DNA of 64,000 bases from Roseomonas genomospecies 6 (GCF_008365375.1 NZ_QOKW01000008.1:168430-232429), one strand, 5' to 3'; counted from the stretch's first letter, positions 24,140-35,658 are shown. Numbers and translations: made by a program. Notes: a model not told the origin generated them from the sequence alone.

Positions 24140-24844
24140 TTATTCGGTATAGGGCGCCAGGATATCCATGAGATCGCGGCTCCTGGCCCCTGAACTTTGC
24201 AGCAGCGCGCGGGAGGCCACGGCCTCCAGATGTTCATCCATGAGGGCGCAGGCCTTGTCGGCAGGACCGGTGCGGATCGCCTCGATCAGATCCAGATGCT
24301 CATTCACCGCGCATTCGGACGAATGGGGCCGGCTGAAGACCGCCAATGACAATCCCGCGCGGTAGCAGATCTCCGTCACATAGCGGATCAGAACGGGCTT
24401 GCCGGTCATTTCCGCCAGCCGGACATGGAATTCCGTCGCAAGGCGGATCGAAATCCCCTCGGCGCCATGCCGGGCCTGATGTTCGGCTTCGACGATGGCC
24501 TTCAACTGCTTCACCTGGGCTTCGGTCAACTTGCCGGCCAGATGCCGGACGACCTGACGTTCGAGATCGATCCGGATGTCGAAGATGTCCCGCGCATCTT
24601 CGAAAGACGGCACGGCAACCACGGCGATGCGGTTCCGGCGCAGGTCGACAAGGCCTTCCGCCGCCAATTGCCCGAGCGCGCTGCGGGCGATGGTCCGGCT
24701 GACGCCGAAGCGTTCGCCCAACGAATCCTCCGGCAGCCGGTCTCCTGGCGAAAGCGCCCGTTCGATGATCGCACGCCGCAGGGCTGTGCAGATCACCGCG
24801 ACACGGTCGCCTCCGGTTTTCGTCGAACGCTTTTCCTCGGCCAT
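24140..24844 (-). CDS. GntR-family regulator, FCD subfamily
   Basis: A 234-residue protein. The winged helix is N-terminal (ALRRAIIERALSPGDRLPEDSLGERFGVSRTIARSALGQLAAEG, about residues 20-65). The all-helical FCD effector domain has DIRIDLERQVVRHLA, a metal-ligand-like ATEFHVRLAEMTG, and NEHLDLIEAI. The start is ATG at 24844; a GTG three bases earlier is also possible. It sits between the genes it probably controls, with three similar operators nearby. FCD regulators usually bind small carboxylates or nucleobase-like catabolites. Confidence 0.92.
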   Translation of the reverse strand: MAEEKRSTKTGGDRVAVICTALRRAIIERALSPGDRLPEDSLGERFGVSRTIARSALGQLAAEGLVDLRRNRIAVVAVPSFEDARDIFDIRIDLERQVVRHLAGKLTEAQVKQLKAIVEAEHQARHGAEGISIRLATEFHVRLAEMTGKPVLIRYVTEICYRAGLSLAVFSRPHSSECAVNEHLDLIEAIRTGPADKACALMDEHLEAVASRALLQSSGARSRDLMDILAPYTE

Positions 24845-24961
24845 CACCGCCTTCTCCTGCCCCGCCTTGCATAAGCGAGGTCGGGCGGGAATTCAACGCG
24901 CCAAGTGCCGCATTTGGATGCAACAGCCTCACCACCCTGCACAAATGAAATGCATGCAGTG

Positions 24962-24971
24962 ATTGTACACA
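24962..24971. promoter_or_regulatory. GntR-type operator copy 2 (ATTGTACACA)
   Basis: Located 118 bp upstream of the gntR start and 107 bp upstream of the ABC ATPase gene, in the divergent gap. TGCATGCA lies just before it. It matches copy 1 at 7 of 10 positions. Confidence 0.45.
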
Positions 24972-25040
24972 CTTTTTCCTGCCAAGAGTTTGTCACCCCG
25001 GATGCGGAGCCCGGCCCGACCCGGAAACTGGCGCACCTGT

Positions 25041-25050
25041 TGCATACAAT
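25041..25050. promoter_or_regulatory. GntR-type operator copy 3 (inverted, ATTGTATGCA on the minus strand)
   Basis: TGCATACAAT on the plus strand, 28 bp before the ABC ATPase ATG. Its reverse complement differs from copy 1 at one base. Confidence 0.45.
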
Positions 25051-25077
25051 CGATCAGTCCGTCACGAGGTGCGTCGC

Positions 25078-25920
25078 ATGTCCCCATCCCAAGCCATCCA
25101 GCAAGGCCGCTCCCCCATCGCCGTCGAGCTTTCGCAGGCCGCCGTTTCGTTCGGCAAGCCGGGCAAGGCGGTTGCGGCCCTGCAGGAGACGAACCTTCGG
25201 ATTGCCGAAGGCGAATTTGTCGCTCTGGTCGGCCCGTCGGGCTGCGGGAAGTCCACGATCCTGCGGCTGACGGCCGGCCTGCTGCAACCGACCCGGGGGG
25301 CCGTCGTTGTCGGCGGGCGCGAGGTGGGGGCCAAGGCCCTGCGCATCGGCATGGCCTTCCAGAATCCGACCATGCTGCCCTGGCTGACCATCGAGCGGAA
25401 CGTCATGCTGCCGCTGAAGATCGTGCGGCCCTTCCGCTCCGACTATCGGGCCAAGCGCAGGACGGAATACCGCGACCGGGTGCATGCCCTGCTGGCCGAT
25501 GTCGGGCTTGATAAATTCGCCGGACATTACCCTTGGCAGTTGTCGGGCGGAATGCTGCAGCGCGCGAACCTCTGCCGCGCCCTCATCCATGAACCGAGCC
25601 TGCTGCTCCTCGACGAGCCGTTCGGCGCGCTCGATCAATTCACGCGCGAGGAGCTGTGGGGGACGATGCAATCCCTGTGGCTGAAGCGCAGGCCCACCGT
25701 CCTGCTCATCACCCATGATCTGAAGGAAGCGGGCTTCCTCGCCTCGCGCATCTGCGTAATGAGCGCCCGCCCCGGCCGCATCATCGACGACAGCGCCGTC
25801 GATTTTCCCCGCCCGCGCACGATCCAGATGACCTTCGACTCCGATTTCGTCGCCCTCAATCAGCGCCTGCGCGACCTCATCATCGATGCGCGCACCGACA
25901 CCGCCATCCGGGGAGCCTGA
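25078..25920 (+). CDS. ABC importer ATPase (SsuB/TauB type)
   Basis: A 280-residue protein with Walker A GPSGCGKST, Q-loop MAFQNPTMLPW, signature LSGGMLQR, Walker B LLLLDEPFGALD and switch His in LLITHDLKEA. This is the nitrate/sulfonate/NMT1 importer subclass. ATG at 25078 has GAGGTG ahead; a GTG at 25069 is in frame. First gene of the ATPase-permease-binding-protein operon; the permease ATG follows four bases after the stop. Confidence 0.94.
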   Translation: MSPSQAIQQGRSPIAVELSQAAVSFGKPGKAVAALQETNLRIAEGEFVALVGPSGCGKSTILRLTAGLLQPTRGAVVVGGREVGAKALRIGMAFQNPTMLPWLTIERNVMLPLKIVRPFRSDYRAKRRTEYRDRVHALLADVGLDKFAGHYPWQLSGGMLQRANLCRALIHEPSLLLLDEPFGALDQFTREELWGTMQSLWLKRRPTVLLITHDLKEAGFLASRICVMSARPGRIIDDSAVDFPRPRTIQMTFDSDFVALNQRLRDLIIDARTDTAIRGA

Positions 25921-25923
25921 GCC

Positions 25924-26697
25924 ATGAGCTACGAACTGCGCCGCCGCCTCTGGGCCGCCATGCTCATCCTCGGCTTCTTCGCGGCTTGGGAATTCCTCTG
26001 CCTCGCCCTTCAGGTCTCCGATCTGGTCCTCCCCCGCCCGACCCAGGTCTTCGCGACGCTGTTCGCCCGCCTCGGCGTCCTCTGGCCCCATGTGCTGCAG
26101 ACTCTTTGGACCACGATGGTCGGGTTCATCCTGGGCGTCACCGTCGGGGTGATCATCGGGGCGGCCATCGGCGTCTCCCGCACCGCCTACGACACGGTCT
26201 ATCCCCTGCTGATCGGCTTTTCCTCGATCCCCAAGGTCGCCGTGGTGCCGATCTTCGTGCTGTGGTTCGGATCGGGGGCGACGCCGGCCATCCTCACCGC
26301 TCTGGCGATGTGCTTCTTCCCGATCGTCGTCAACATCGCGACCGGCCTTGCCACCACCGAGCCGGAACTGGAGGACGTCCTGAAGTCGCTCGGGGCCAGC
26401 AAGCTCGACATCCTCTGGAACGTCGGCCTGCCCCGCACCATGCCCTTCTTCTTCGCCTCGCTGAAGATCGCCGTCACCTTCGCCTTCGTCGGCAGCGTGC
26501 TGTCCGAAACCGTCGCCTCCAACAAGGGCATCGGCAACGTGATGATGACGGCCTCCTCGAACTTCGACGTGCCGCTGGTCTTTGCCGGCCTCTTCCTGCT
26601 CGCCGCCCTCGGCATCCTGCTCTACGTCGCCTTCTCGCTTGTCGAGGCGCGCGTCACCGGCTGGGCCACCCGTCGGCAGGGCTTTGCTTCCGCCTGA
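25924..26697 (+). CDS. ABC importer permease (SsuC type)
   Basis: A 257-residue protein with six hydrophobic segments. The EAA-type loop EDVLKSLGASKLDILWNVGLPRTMPFFFASLKIAVTFAF contacts the ATPase. It forms the membrane channel with the neighbouring ATPase and binding protein. Confidence 0.94.
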   Translation: MSYELRRRLWAAMLILGFFAAWEFLCLALQVSDLVLPRPTQVFATLFARLGVLWPHVLQTLWTTMVGFILGVTVGVIIGAAIGVSRTAYDTVYPLLIGFSSIPKVAVVPIFVLWFGSGATPAILTALAMCFFPIVVNIATGLATTEPELEDVLKSLGASKLDILWNVGLPRTMPFFFASLKIAVTFAFVGSVLSETVASNKGIGNVMMTASSNFDVPLVFAGLFLLAALGILLYVAFSLVEARVTGWATRRQGFASA

Positions 26698-26723
26698 ACC
26701 CTCACCCCGGAACGGAACCTACC

Positions 26724-27746
26724 ATGTTGAAAAAGCTTCTCTCGACGCTTGCGCTGGGTCTTTGTCTGAGCGGGCCGGCGTTGGCCGAAACCAACATCAA
26801 GTTCACGCTCGGCTGGAAGACCCAGGGCTCCGACGCTCCCTTCCTGCTGGCGCAGCAGAAGGGCTACTTCAAGGCCGAAGGGCTGAACGTCACCATCGAC
26901 CAGGGCGAAGGGTCGGCGGCCACCGTGACCCGCATCATGTCGGGTGCCTATGACGCCGGCTTCGGCGACATCAACGCGATCATCCAGAACGCGGCGACCC
27001 GCCCCGGCGATGTGCCGATCATGGTCTATCAGCTCTGGAACAAGCCGCCCTTCGCGATCGTCTCGAAGAAGACGACCAACATCACGAAGCCCGCGGATCT
27101 CGTCGGCAAGAAGCTGGGCGGCGCCCAGGGCACCCCGACCACCCGCCTCGTGGCCGTGCTCGGCACGCTCAACAAGGTCGATATGACCAAGGTCACCATC
27201 GAGAACATGGGACCGAACCTGCAGGAGCCGATGCTGATCAAGGGCGACATCGACGGTGCCCTGGTCTTCAACATCACAAGCTGGTTCAACCTGATCAACA
27301 ACCGTCAGGACCCTGCCAAGGACTACAACTGGCTGCTGTTCGGCGAGTTCGGCCTCGATCTCTATTCCAACGGCATGATGGTTTCCCAGAAGCTGATCAA
27401 GGAAAACCCGGCCGCCGTTGCCGGCCTCGTCCGCGCGGTCAACAAGGCGGCGGTGGAGATCGGCGTGGATGCCGAGGCTGGGGTGAAGGCGGTCCTCGCC
27501 TATGACAATCTGGCCAAGGAAGACCTTGAACGCGCCCGCATGACGTTCTCCTACGAGCGGCTCATCCTGTCGCCCGAAGTCGACAAGCTCGGCCTCGGCG
27601 ATGTGGACGACGCCCGCCTCGCCCGCTCGATCGGCATCATGGTCGAAGGCTATCAGTTGACCGCCACGCCGAAGCCGGACCAGATCTTCACCCGCCAGTT
27701 CCTGCCGCCGCTGGCCGACCGCAAGCTCACCTACAAGGCCAACTGA
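26724..27746 (+). CDS. ABC importer substrate-binding protein, NMT1/THI5-like
   Basis: A 340-residue periplasmic protein with signal peptide ending GPALA. The NMT1/SsuA fold is shown by FTLGWKTQGSDAPFLLAQQKGYFKAEGLNV and the GEGSAATVTRIMSGAYDAGFGD pocket segment. Relatives bind pyrimidines, thiamin precursors, riboflavin or sulfonates. Beside a cytosine-deaminase-like enzyme, a pyrimidine-like ligand is likely, but this is inferred from context. Confidence 0.9.
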   Translation: MLKKLLSTLALGLCLSGPALAETNIKFTLGWKTQGSDAPFLLAQQKGYFKAEGLNVTIDQGEGSAATVTRIMSGAYDAGFGDINAIIQNAATRPGDVPIMVYQLWNKPPFAIVSKKTTNITKPADLVGKKLGGAQGTPTTRLVAVLGTLNKVDMTKVTIENMGPNLQEPMLIKGDIDGALVFNITSWFNLINNRQDPAKDYNWLLFGEFGLDLYSNGMMVSQKLIKENPAAVAGLVRAVNKAAVEIGVDAEAGVKAVLAYDNLAKEDLERARMTFSYERLILSPEVDKLGLGDVDDARLARSIGIMVEGYQLTATPKPDQIFTRQFLPPLADRKLTYKAN

Positions 27747-27862
27747 CCGCGAGAACCGGCATGCTGGAAGCGGACAGCCGGCCGCCACTCCCGGCCGCTG
27801 CGCCGCGCTCCAGCCTGAACCCCGAACTTCGATAGCCTGACCGGCCTGAACGGACGGAATCG

Positions 27863-29068
27863 TCATTCATGGCGCAGCGCCTGGATCGGATCGAGATGGG
27901 CCGCGCGGTGGGCCGGGATGTAGCCGAAGACGATTCCAACCACGGCGGAGAAGCCGAACGCCACAAGTGTGATGAAGGGATCGACGATGAAGGGAACGTT
28001 CAGCGCCGCCGTCGCCACGACCGCCAGCCCGAGCCCCAAGGCGATTCCGAAGATGCCGCCGAACAGGGACAGCACCACCGCCTCCACCAGGAACTGCATC
28101 AGCACCTGTCCCTCCAACGCGCCGATGGCGAGGCGTATCCCGATTTCCCGCGTCCTTTCGGTCACCGACACCAGCATGATGTTCATGATGCCGATCCCGC
28201 CCACCAGCAGGCTGACCGCCGCCACCGCGCCCAGAAGGCCGGTGAGCACCGCCGTCGCTCCGGCGGTGGCCTGCACGACCTGCTTCATGTCGCGGACGGA
28301 GAAATCATCCTCCTTGCCGGGGGTGATGTTGCGCCGCTCCCGCAACAGGCGCTCGATGCCGGTCTGCACCTTGGCCGTATCGACCCCGTTCCGGGCCGAG
28401 ACGTAGACGCGCGCGATGTCCATGTTTCCAGCGATCCGCCGCTGGAAGGCGCGCAGAGGCATCAGCACCGTGTCGTCCAGGTCGGTTCCGAAGCTCGACT
28501 GCCCTTTCGCCTCGAGAAGGCCGATCACCTCGCACGAGACGTTGTGGATGCGGATGGTCTCGCCGACGGGATCGGCACGACCGAACAGCTTCTCCCGGAC
28601 GGTCTGGCCGATGATGCAGGCGGCACGCCCGGCGCGCTCCTCGCCCTCGAAGAAGCCGCGCCCCCGTGCCAGCGCCCAATTCTGCACGACGAAATAGCCA
28701 CTGTCGGTGCCCGTCACCACCGTGTTGCGGTTTTCCGTCCCGTAGATCACCGGCACCGATTTTTGCGCCACCGGCGCAACCGCCTGAACGCCGGCCAGTT
28801 GCGCCCGCATCGCCTCGATGTCGCGGCTGTTGAAGGGCTTGGCGTCGGAACTGGCGCGTCCGGGACCGACCTGTCCGGGCAGCACGAACAGCAGGTTGGT
28901 GCCGAGCTTGGCGAGGTCGGCGGTGATCCGGGCGGTGGTGCCGTTGCCGATGGTCACCATGCCGATGACGGCGCCGACGCCGATGATGATGCCGAGCACG
29001 GTGAGAAAGGAGCGCAGCGCGTTGCGGCGGATCGCCTGGAGCGCGAGCTTGACGGCTTCGACGAGCAT
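27863..29068 (-). CDS. MacB-type ABC exporter permease
   Basis: A 401-residue protein with one N-terminal helix (SFLTVLGIIIGVGAVIG), a large periplasmic domain of about 220 residues and three C-terminal helices, the MacB/FtsX-like fold. VSVTERTREIGIRLAIGA is the conserved coupling loop. Unlike fused MacB, the ATPase is separate and its stop overlaps this start as TGATG at 29068. It probably moves a periplasmic substrate outward with the adaptor encoded upstream. Stop lies 117 bp from the ABC binding-protein gene, convergent. Confidence 0.92.
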   Translation of the reverse strand: MLVEAVKLALQAIRRNALRSFLTVLGIIIGVGAVIGMVTIGNGTTARITADLAKLGTNLLFVLPGQVGPGRASSDAKPFNSRDIEAMRAQLAGVQAVAPVAQKSVPVIYGTENRNTVVTGTDSGYFVVQNWALARGRGFFEGEERAGRAACIIGQTVREKLFGRADPVGETIRIHNVSCEVIGLLEAKGQSSFGTDLDDTVLMPLRAFQRRIAGNMDIARVYVSARNGVDTAKVQTGIERLLRERRNITPGKEDDFSVRDMKQVVQATAGATAVLTGLLGAVAAVSLLVGGIGIMNIMLVSVTERTREIGIRLAIGALEGQVLMQFLVEAVVLSLFGGIFGIALGLGLAVVATAALNVPFIVDPFITLVAFGFSAVVGIVFGYIPAHRAAHLDPIQALRHE

Positions 29069-29781
29069 CACGCGGCCCTTTCGCTGGAGGCGTCGCTGTC
29101 GATGCGGCCATCGACGAACCGGATGATGCGCCGTGCGTGGGCGGCCATGTCCGGCTCATGCGTGACCATGATGACGGTGATGCCTTGTTCGCGGTTCAAC
29201 CGCACCAGAAGGTTCATGATCTCCAGGCTCATCCGGCTGTCGAGATTGCCGGTCGGCTCGTCGGCCAGCAGAACGGCGGGGTCGGTGACGATGGCGCGGG
29301 CGATGGCGACACGCTGTTGCTGGCCGCCGGACAGCTCGCCCGGCGTGTGATCCTCGCGCCCTTCCAGCCCGACACGCGCCAGAACCTCCCGCGCGAGCCG
29401 GCGGCGGACGGTCGTGGGAATGCCTCGGTAGACCAGAGGAAGCTCCACATTCTCCACGGCGCTGGTGCGGGCCAGCAGGTTGAAGCCCTGGAAGACGAAG
29501 CCCAGGTAGCGGCGGCGGAGCAGAGCGCGCTGATGGCGGTTCAGGCGGCCGACATCGACGCCCATGAAGCGATAGGTGCCGGAGGTCGGGGCGTCGAGGC
29601 AGCCGAGGATGTTCATCGCCGTCGACTTGCCGGACCCGGACGGCCCCATGATCGCCACGAATTCCCCCCGGTCGATGCTCAGATCGACCGCGTTCAGCGC
29701 CGGGACGGCGGCTGGGCCGCTGCCGAAAACCTTGCTCACACCCTCGAACTCGATGAGGGGCGGCTCGCCGTTTCTGGGCAT
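29068..29781 (-). CDS. MacB/LolD-type ABC exporter ATPase
   Basis: A 237-residue protein with Walker A GPSGSGKST, Q-loop FVFQGFNLL, signature LSGGQQQR, Walker B VLLADEPTGNLD and switch His in MVTHEPDMA. The sequence LARTSAVENVELPLVYRG is typical of the MacB/LolD class. It works with the permease at 27863-29068. Confidence 0.94.
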   Translation of the reverse strand: MPRNGEPPLIEFEGVSKVFGSGPAAVPALNAVDLSIDRGEFVAIMGPSGSGKSTAMNILGCLDAPTSGTYRFMGVDVGRLNRHQRALLRRRYLGFVFQGFNLLARTSAVENVELPLVYRGIPTTVRRRLAREVLARVGLEGREDHTPGELSGGQQQRVAIARAIVTDPAVLLADEPTGNLDSRMSLEIMNLLVRLNREQGITVIMVTHEPDMAAHARRIIRFVDGRIDSDASSERAA

Positions 29782-29791
29782 GCCGCCCTCC

Positions 29792-31072
29792 TCAAGGGGG
29801 CGGGGCGGTGTCCACGATCACGACCGCGCCCTCCATCAGGTCTCCTTGGAGAATTTCGGTTCTCCGGCCGTCGCTCGCTCCGGTGATGACCGGCACCTCC
29901 ACCGCAGCGCCGTCCCGCAGCGTCCACACGGTGCGCGACGGGCCGCTGGCCTCGTGCGGACTGGGGGAACGGAACTGCGGCATGCCGGGCATCATCCGTT
30001 TCAGCAGGTCGCCCTGGCCCGCCGCCTCCACCGGCGGCGTGAAGCGCAGGGCGGCGTTGGGCACGAGAAGCGCGCCCGCCACGTCCTGCACACCGATTTC
30101 CGCCGTCGCGGTCATGCCCGGACGCAGCAGCATGGCGCTGTTGTCCACGGTGAGAATGGCCTTGTAGGTCACGACGCCCTGCACCGTCTCCGGGGCGTAG
30201 CGCAGTTCGCGGATGACGGCGGGGAAATGGTGATCGGGGTGGGCATCGACGGAGAAGCGGGCCGACTGTCCTTCCCTCACCTTCCCGACGTCGGCCTCGT
30301 CCACGTCGACCTGCACCTCCATCCGGCGCAGATCTTCGGCGATGGAGAACAGGACCGGCGCCTGAAGCGTGGCGGCGACGGTTTGGCCGGGATCGATGTT
30401 GCGCTTCAGGACGATGCCGTCGATTGGCGAAACGATGCCCGTCTTGTGCAGGTTCGATTCATTCAGCGTCAGCTCGGCCTCGGCCACACCGACATCGGCT
30501 CGTGCGCTTGCCAGAGCGGCCACGGCCCGGTCATGGAGCGCTCTCGCCACGTCGAGGTTCTGAAGCGTGCCGGCGCGGGTGCTGACCAACGCCTGCTTGC
30601 GGTCGAGATCGCGCGTGGTCTCGACGACGGTGACCTCCGCCTGGACGACCTTCGCCTTGGCGGCGGCCAGTCTGGCGCGGGAACTGTCGACGCTGGCCTT
30701 GAACTTGTCGGTGTCCAGTTCCGCCAGCATCTGACCGGCGGCGACCACGCTGTTGTAATCGACAAGAACCCGGCGCACGGTGCCGGACAGCTCGCTCGAA
30801 ACCTCGACCTGGCTTGTCGGCTGGACGCTGCCGGTCGCGGTGACGATCACGTGCAGGTCGCCGCGGACCGTCGGTTCGGTGACGTAGCGGATGTTGTCGG
30901 CGGAGGAGCGAAGCAGGACGTACACACCCGCAGCCGCCAGAGCGATCAGAAGGATGGCGAGCAGCCATTTTCGCCCGATGCGCACCGCCCCCGAAGCGTT
31001 CGGGGACGGACGGTCCGGCCCCAGCAGAGCATCAATGTCCGCCGCCGCTTCCCGCGGCAAGAGCCCAGTCAT
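29792..31072 (-). CDS. MacA-like periplasmic adaptor (membrane fusion protein)
   Basis: A 426-residue protein with one N-terminal membrane anchor (WLLAILLIALAAAGVYVLL, about residues 35-54), a biotinyl-lipoyl-like part (GSVQPTSQVEVSSELSGTVRRVLVDYNSVVAAGQ), a helical hairpin (about 120-215) and beta-barrel domains. It bridges the MacB-type transporter to an outer-membrane channel. No tolC-like gene is nearby, so a distant channel must serve. Ten bases separate it from the ATPase gene. Confidence 0.92.
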   Translation of the reverse strand: MTGLLPREAAADIDALLGPDRPSPNASGAVRIGRKWLLAILLIALAAAGVYVLLRSSADNIRYVTEPTVRGDLHVIVTATGSVQPTSQVEVSSELSGTVRRVLVDYNSVVAAGQMLAELDTDKFKASVDSSRARLAAAKAKVVQAEVTVVETTRDLDRKQALVSTRAGTLQNLDVARALHDRAVAALASARADVGVAEAELTLNESNLHKTGIVSPIDGIVLKRNIDPGQTVAATLQAPVLFSIAEDLRRMEVQVDVDEADVGKVREGQSARFSVDAHPDHHFPAVIRELRYAPETVQGVVTYKAILTVDNSAMLLRPGMTATAEIGVQDVAGALLVPNAALRFTPPVEAAGQGDLLKRMMPGMPQFRSPSPHEASGPSRTVWTLRDGAAVEVPVITGASDGRRTEILQGDLMEGAVVIVDTAPPP

Positions 31073-31565
31073 CGCGACCTCTTCCGCCAGTGCGTTCGAG
31101 AAAGGTCGTTCAAGGATGGAGAGTTGCGCACCATTGTCCTGCTGTCCGGTTCGTTGCGCAAGCGCTCCGGCCGCTTTCTCCTGAAAATTTTCTTTGGAAG
31201 TATCTTGTAAGTATCAAGGCAAGGATCATCGGATCGTGTCCGGCATGTTGCCGCTTCGACCGATTATCGGAGGCTTCTCGACGGCCTCCCCATGTGATGC
31301 CGAGCGGGAAAGCCCCAAGCCACTCGTGATCTCCGCTCGATGATCCCCCCTTGACCGGTGCGGACCGCCGACAGGCGATTTCGGCGTATATGGGATCTAT
31401 ACGCCCGGAGCGTCCCGCCCCCCTCGAATCTATATGCGCTTATGGCGCATCGTCGTCAGGACGGACAGGTCTCCCGCTCCGCGATCGCGGGGGGAGGAGC
31501 CTGCCCGTGCCGGCCCCGCGGTTCCGCACGCCACGGCGCCGGAACGCGCCCTTGGGAGACCCATC
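31073..31565. other. 493-bp divergent non-coding region before the kdp operon
   Basis: No convincing gene is seen. The left third is relatively A+T-rich (GAAAATTTTC near 31180-31195) and is likely to hold the macA-side promoter. The right half holds the inverted repeat at 31383-31405 and a partly similar ATCTATATGCGC at 31429-31440, candidates for kdp control sites. A GGGAG ribosome site at 31552-31556 leads into the first small kdp gene. Confidence 0.5.
31383..31405. promoter_or_regulatory. Inverted repeat GGCGTATA-N7-TATACGCC upstream of kdp
   Basis: Perfect 8-bp arms with a 7-bp spacer, 161 bp before the first small kdp gene. It may be an operator for the kdp regulator or an mRNA hairpin. 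No KdpE gene is present here to suggest a binding protein. Confidence 0.45.
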
Positions 31566-31649
31566 ATGCTCGACATTCTTGCCCTGGCGCTCACCGCCGG
31601 CTTCTTCGCCGGGGCGATCGCCTACGTTCACACCTGCGAACGGCTGTGA
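31566..31649 (+). CDS. Tiny membrane protein upstream of kdpF (27 aa)
   Basis: A 27-residue frame starting MLDILALALTAG: one hydrophobic helix ending YVHTCERL. Many Kdp operons carry a similar tiny single-helix ORF with a C-terminal C-(E/D)-R-L-like tail just before kdpF; I recall this pattern but cannot check it here. GGGAG lies ahead of the ATG and its stop is 10 bases from the kdpF start. It may be a regulatory or assembly peptide of KdpFABC. Confidence 0.6.
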   Translation: MLDILALALTAGFFAGAIAYVHTCERL

Positions 31650-31659
31650 GGAGACATCC

Positions 31660-31749
31660 ATGATCCTCGACTTCACGCTGGCCGGCCTCGTGACCGCCGG
31701 CCTTCTGGCGTACCTCGTGTACGCCCTGATCCGCCCCGAACGGTTCTGA
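31660..31749 (+). CDS. kdpF: KdpF, small stabilising subunit of the K+-transporting ATPase
   Basis: A 29-residue single-helix protein ending [12 protein letters not shown], the typical KdpF C-terminus. GAGGAG precedes the ATG. It stabilises the KdpABC complex in the membrane. kdpA starts 10 bases later. Confidence 0.92.
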   Translation: MILDFTLAGLVTAGLLAYLVYALIRPERF

Positions 31750-31759
31750 GGACACTCCC

Positions 31760-33469
31760 ATGACCGTCAACGGCTGGATTCAAATCCTGGTCTTCATCGC
31801 CCTCGTGGTTGCCGTGGCGCGGCCGCTGGGCGGTTTCATGACCAGCGTCTTCAACGGCGAGCGCAATGTCCTGTCCCCGGTGCTCGGGCCGATCGAGCGC
31901 GGCCTCTACAGCATCGCCGGTGTGGATGCCAAGGCGGAGCAGCATTGGGTGACCTATGCCGTGTCCATGCTGCTGTTCAGCGTGGCCGGCATGCTTCTGC
32001 TCTACGTCCTGCAGCGCGCGCAGGGGTTCCTGCCCCTCAACCCCAACGGCATGGCCGCGGTGCCCGCCGATCTGGCCTTCAACACCGCCGCCAGCTTCAC
32101 CACCAACACGAACTGGCAGAACTACGGCGGCGAAAGCACGATGAGCCATCTCGTGCAGATGGCCGGGCTGACCGTGCAGAACTTCGTCTCCGCGGCGACC
32201 GGCATCGCGCTCGCCGTGGCGCTGGTGCGCGGCTTCGCCCGCGCCGGGTCGCGGACCGTCGGCAATTTCTGGACCGACCTGACCCGCGCCACGCTCTACG
32301 TCCTGCTGCCGCTCTGCGTCGTCCACGCGCTGTTCCTGGTGTGGCAGGGTGTGCCGCAGACCCTGGCCGGAGCGGTGGACGCCACCACGCTGGAGGGGGT
32401 GAAGCAGACCATCGCCCTCGGCCCCGTCGCCTCGCAGGAGGCGATCAAGATGCTGGGCACCAACGGCGGCGGCTTCTTCAACGCCAACTCCGCCCATCCC
32501 TTCGAAAATCCGAACGCCGTCACCAACCTTGTCCAGATGCTCTCCATCTTCGCCATCGGCGCCGGGCTGACCAACCTGTTCGGGCGCATGGTCGGCGACG
32601 AGCGGCAGGGCTGGGCGATCCTCGCCGCCATGGGCGTGCTGTTCGTCGCCGGCGTGGCGGTGGCCTATTGGGCCGAGGCCCAGGGCAACCCGGCTTTCGC
32701 CGCCTTCGGTATCGACAACGCCGCCGGCAACATGGAGGGCAAGGAAACCCGCTTCGGCATCGCCATGAGCGCGCTCTTCGCGGTGGTCACCACGGCGGCC
32801 TCCTGCGGGGCGGTCAACGCCATGCACGACAGCTTCCTGCCGCTGGGCGGCATGGTGCCGATGGTCAACATGATGCTGGGCGAGATCATCGTCGGCGGCG
32901 TCGGGGCCGGGCTCTACGGCATGCTGCTGTTCGCCATCGTCACGCTCTTCGTCGCCGGGCTGATGGTCGGGCGCACGCCGGAATATCTCGGCAAGAAGCT
33001 GGAGGCGAAGGAGGTCAAGATGACCATGCTCGCCGTGCTGTGCCTGCCGCTGATGATGCTGGGCGGCACCGCCTTCGCGGTGGTGCTGGACACCGGCACC
33101 GCCTCCCTGGCCAACGCCGGGCCGCATGGCTTCTCGGAGGCGCTCTACGCCTACGTCTCCGCCGCGGCCAACAACGGCAGCGCCTTCGGCGGGCTGAGCG
33201 GCAACACGCTCTGGTACAACCTGACGCTGGCCGCCGCCATGCTGGTGGGCCGTTTCCTGGTCATCGTGCCGATGCTGGCCATCGCCGGTTCGCTGGCCGC
33301 CAAGACGCGCGCCCCGGCGTCCGCCGGCACCTTCCCGACCCACGACGGGCTGTTCGTCGGGCTTCTGGTCGGCGTCATCCTGATCGTCGGCGGCCTGACC
33401 TTCTTCCCGGCCCTCGCCCTCGGACCCATCGTCGAGCATCTCGCGATGAACGCCGGCACGCTCTTCTGA
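31760..33469 (+). CDS. kdpA: KdpA, K+-binding channel-like subunit
   Basis: A 569-residue polytopic protein of usual length. Four selectivity-filter-like regions are recognisable: [39 protein letters not shown], a middle region near [15 protein letters not shown], and [15 protein letters not shown]. It carries K+ across the membrane in the high-affinity, low-K+ induced system. Confidence 0.98.
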   Translation: MTVNGWIQILVFIALVVAVARPLGGFMTSVFNGERNVLSPVLGPIERGLYSIAGVDAKAEQHWVTYAVSMLLFSVAGMLLLYVLQRAQGFLPLNPNGMAAVPADLAFNTAASFTTNTNWQNYGGESTMSHLVQMAGLTVQNFVSAATGIALAVALVRGFARAGSRTVGNFWTDLTRATLYVLLPLCVVHALFLVWQGVPQTLAGAVDATTLEGVKQTIALGPVASQEAIKMLGTNGGGFFNANSAHPFENPNAVTNLVQMLSIFAIGAGLTNLFGRMVGDERQGWAILAAMGVLFVAGVAVAYWAEAQGNPAFAAFGIDNAAGNMEGKETRFGIAMSALFAVVTTAASCGAVNAMHDSFLPLGGMVPMVNMMLGEIIVGGVGAGLYGMLLFAIVTLFVAGLMVGRTPEYLGKKLEAKEVKMTMLAVLCLPLMMLGGTAFAVVLDTGTASLANAGPHGFSEALYAYVSAAANNGSAFGGLSGNTLWYNLTLAAAMLVGRFLVIVPMLAIAGSLAAKTRAPASAGTFPTHDGLFVGLLVGVILIVGGLTFFPALALGPIVEHLAMNAGTLF

Positions 33470-33483
33470 TCGGGACCTTCCCC

Positions 33484-35594
<2,111 letters not shown>

Positions 35595-35604
<10 letters not shown>

Positions 35605-35658
35605 AGGCGGCCTCGTTTGAAGGCGACCTTGTTTGAAGGCAACCTCGTTTGAAGAGCC
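35595..35658. repeat. 16-bp tandem repeat, four copies, at the kdpB stop
   Basis: Units CCTCGTTTGAAGGCGG, CCTCGTTTGAAGGCGA, CCTTGTTTGAAGGCAA and CCTCGTTTGAAGAGCC follow head to tail. The first contains the kdpB stop codon (CTC GTT TGA), so the repeat arose by duplicating the end of kdpB. It widens the kdpB-kdpC gap to 71 bp where the genes usually nearly touch. Confidence 0.9.

Noticed and set aside
31945..33483. N-terminal extension of KdpB across kdpA
   Set aside because: Out-of-frame reading of kdpA; KdpB starts at 33484.
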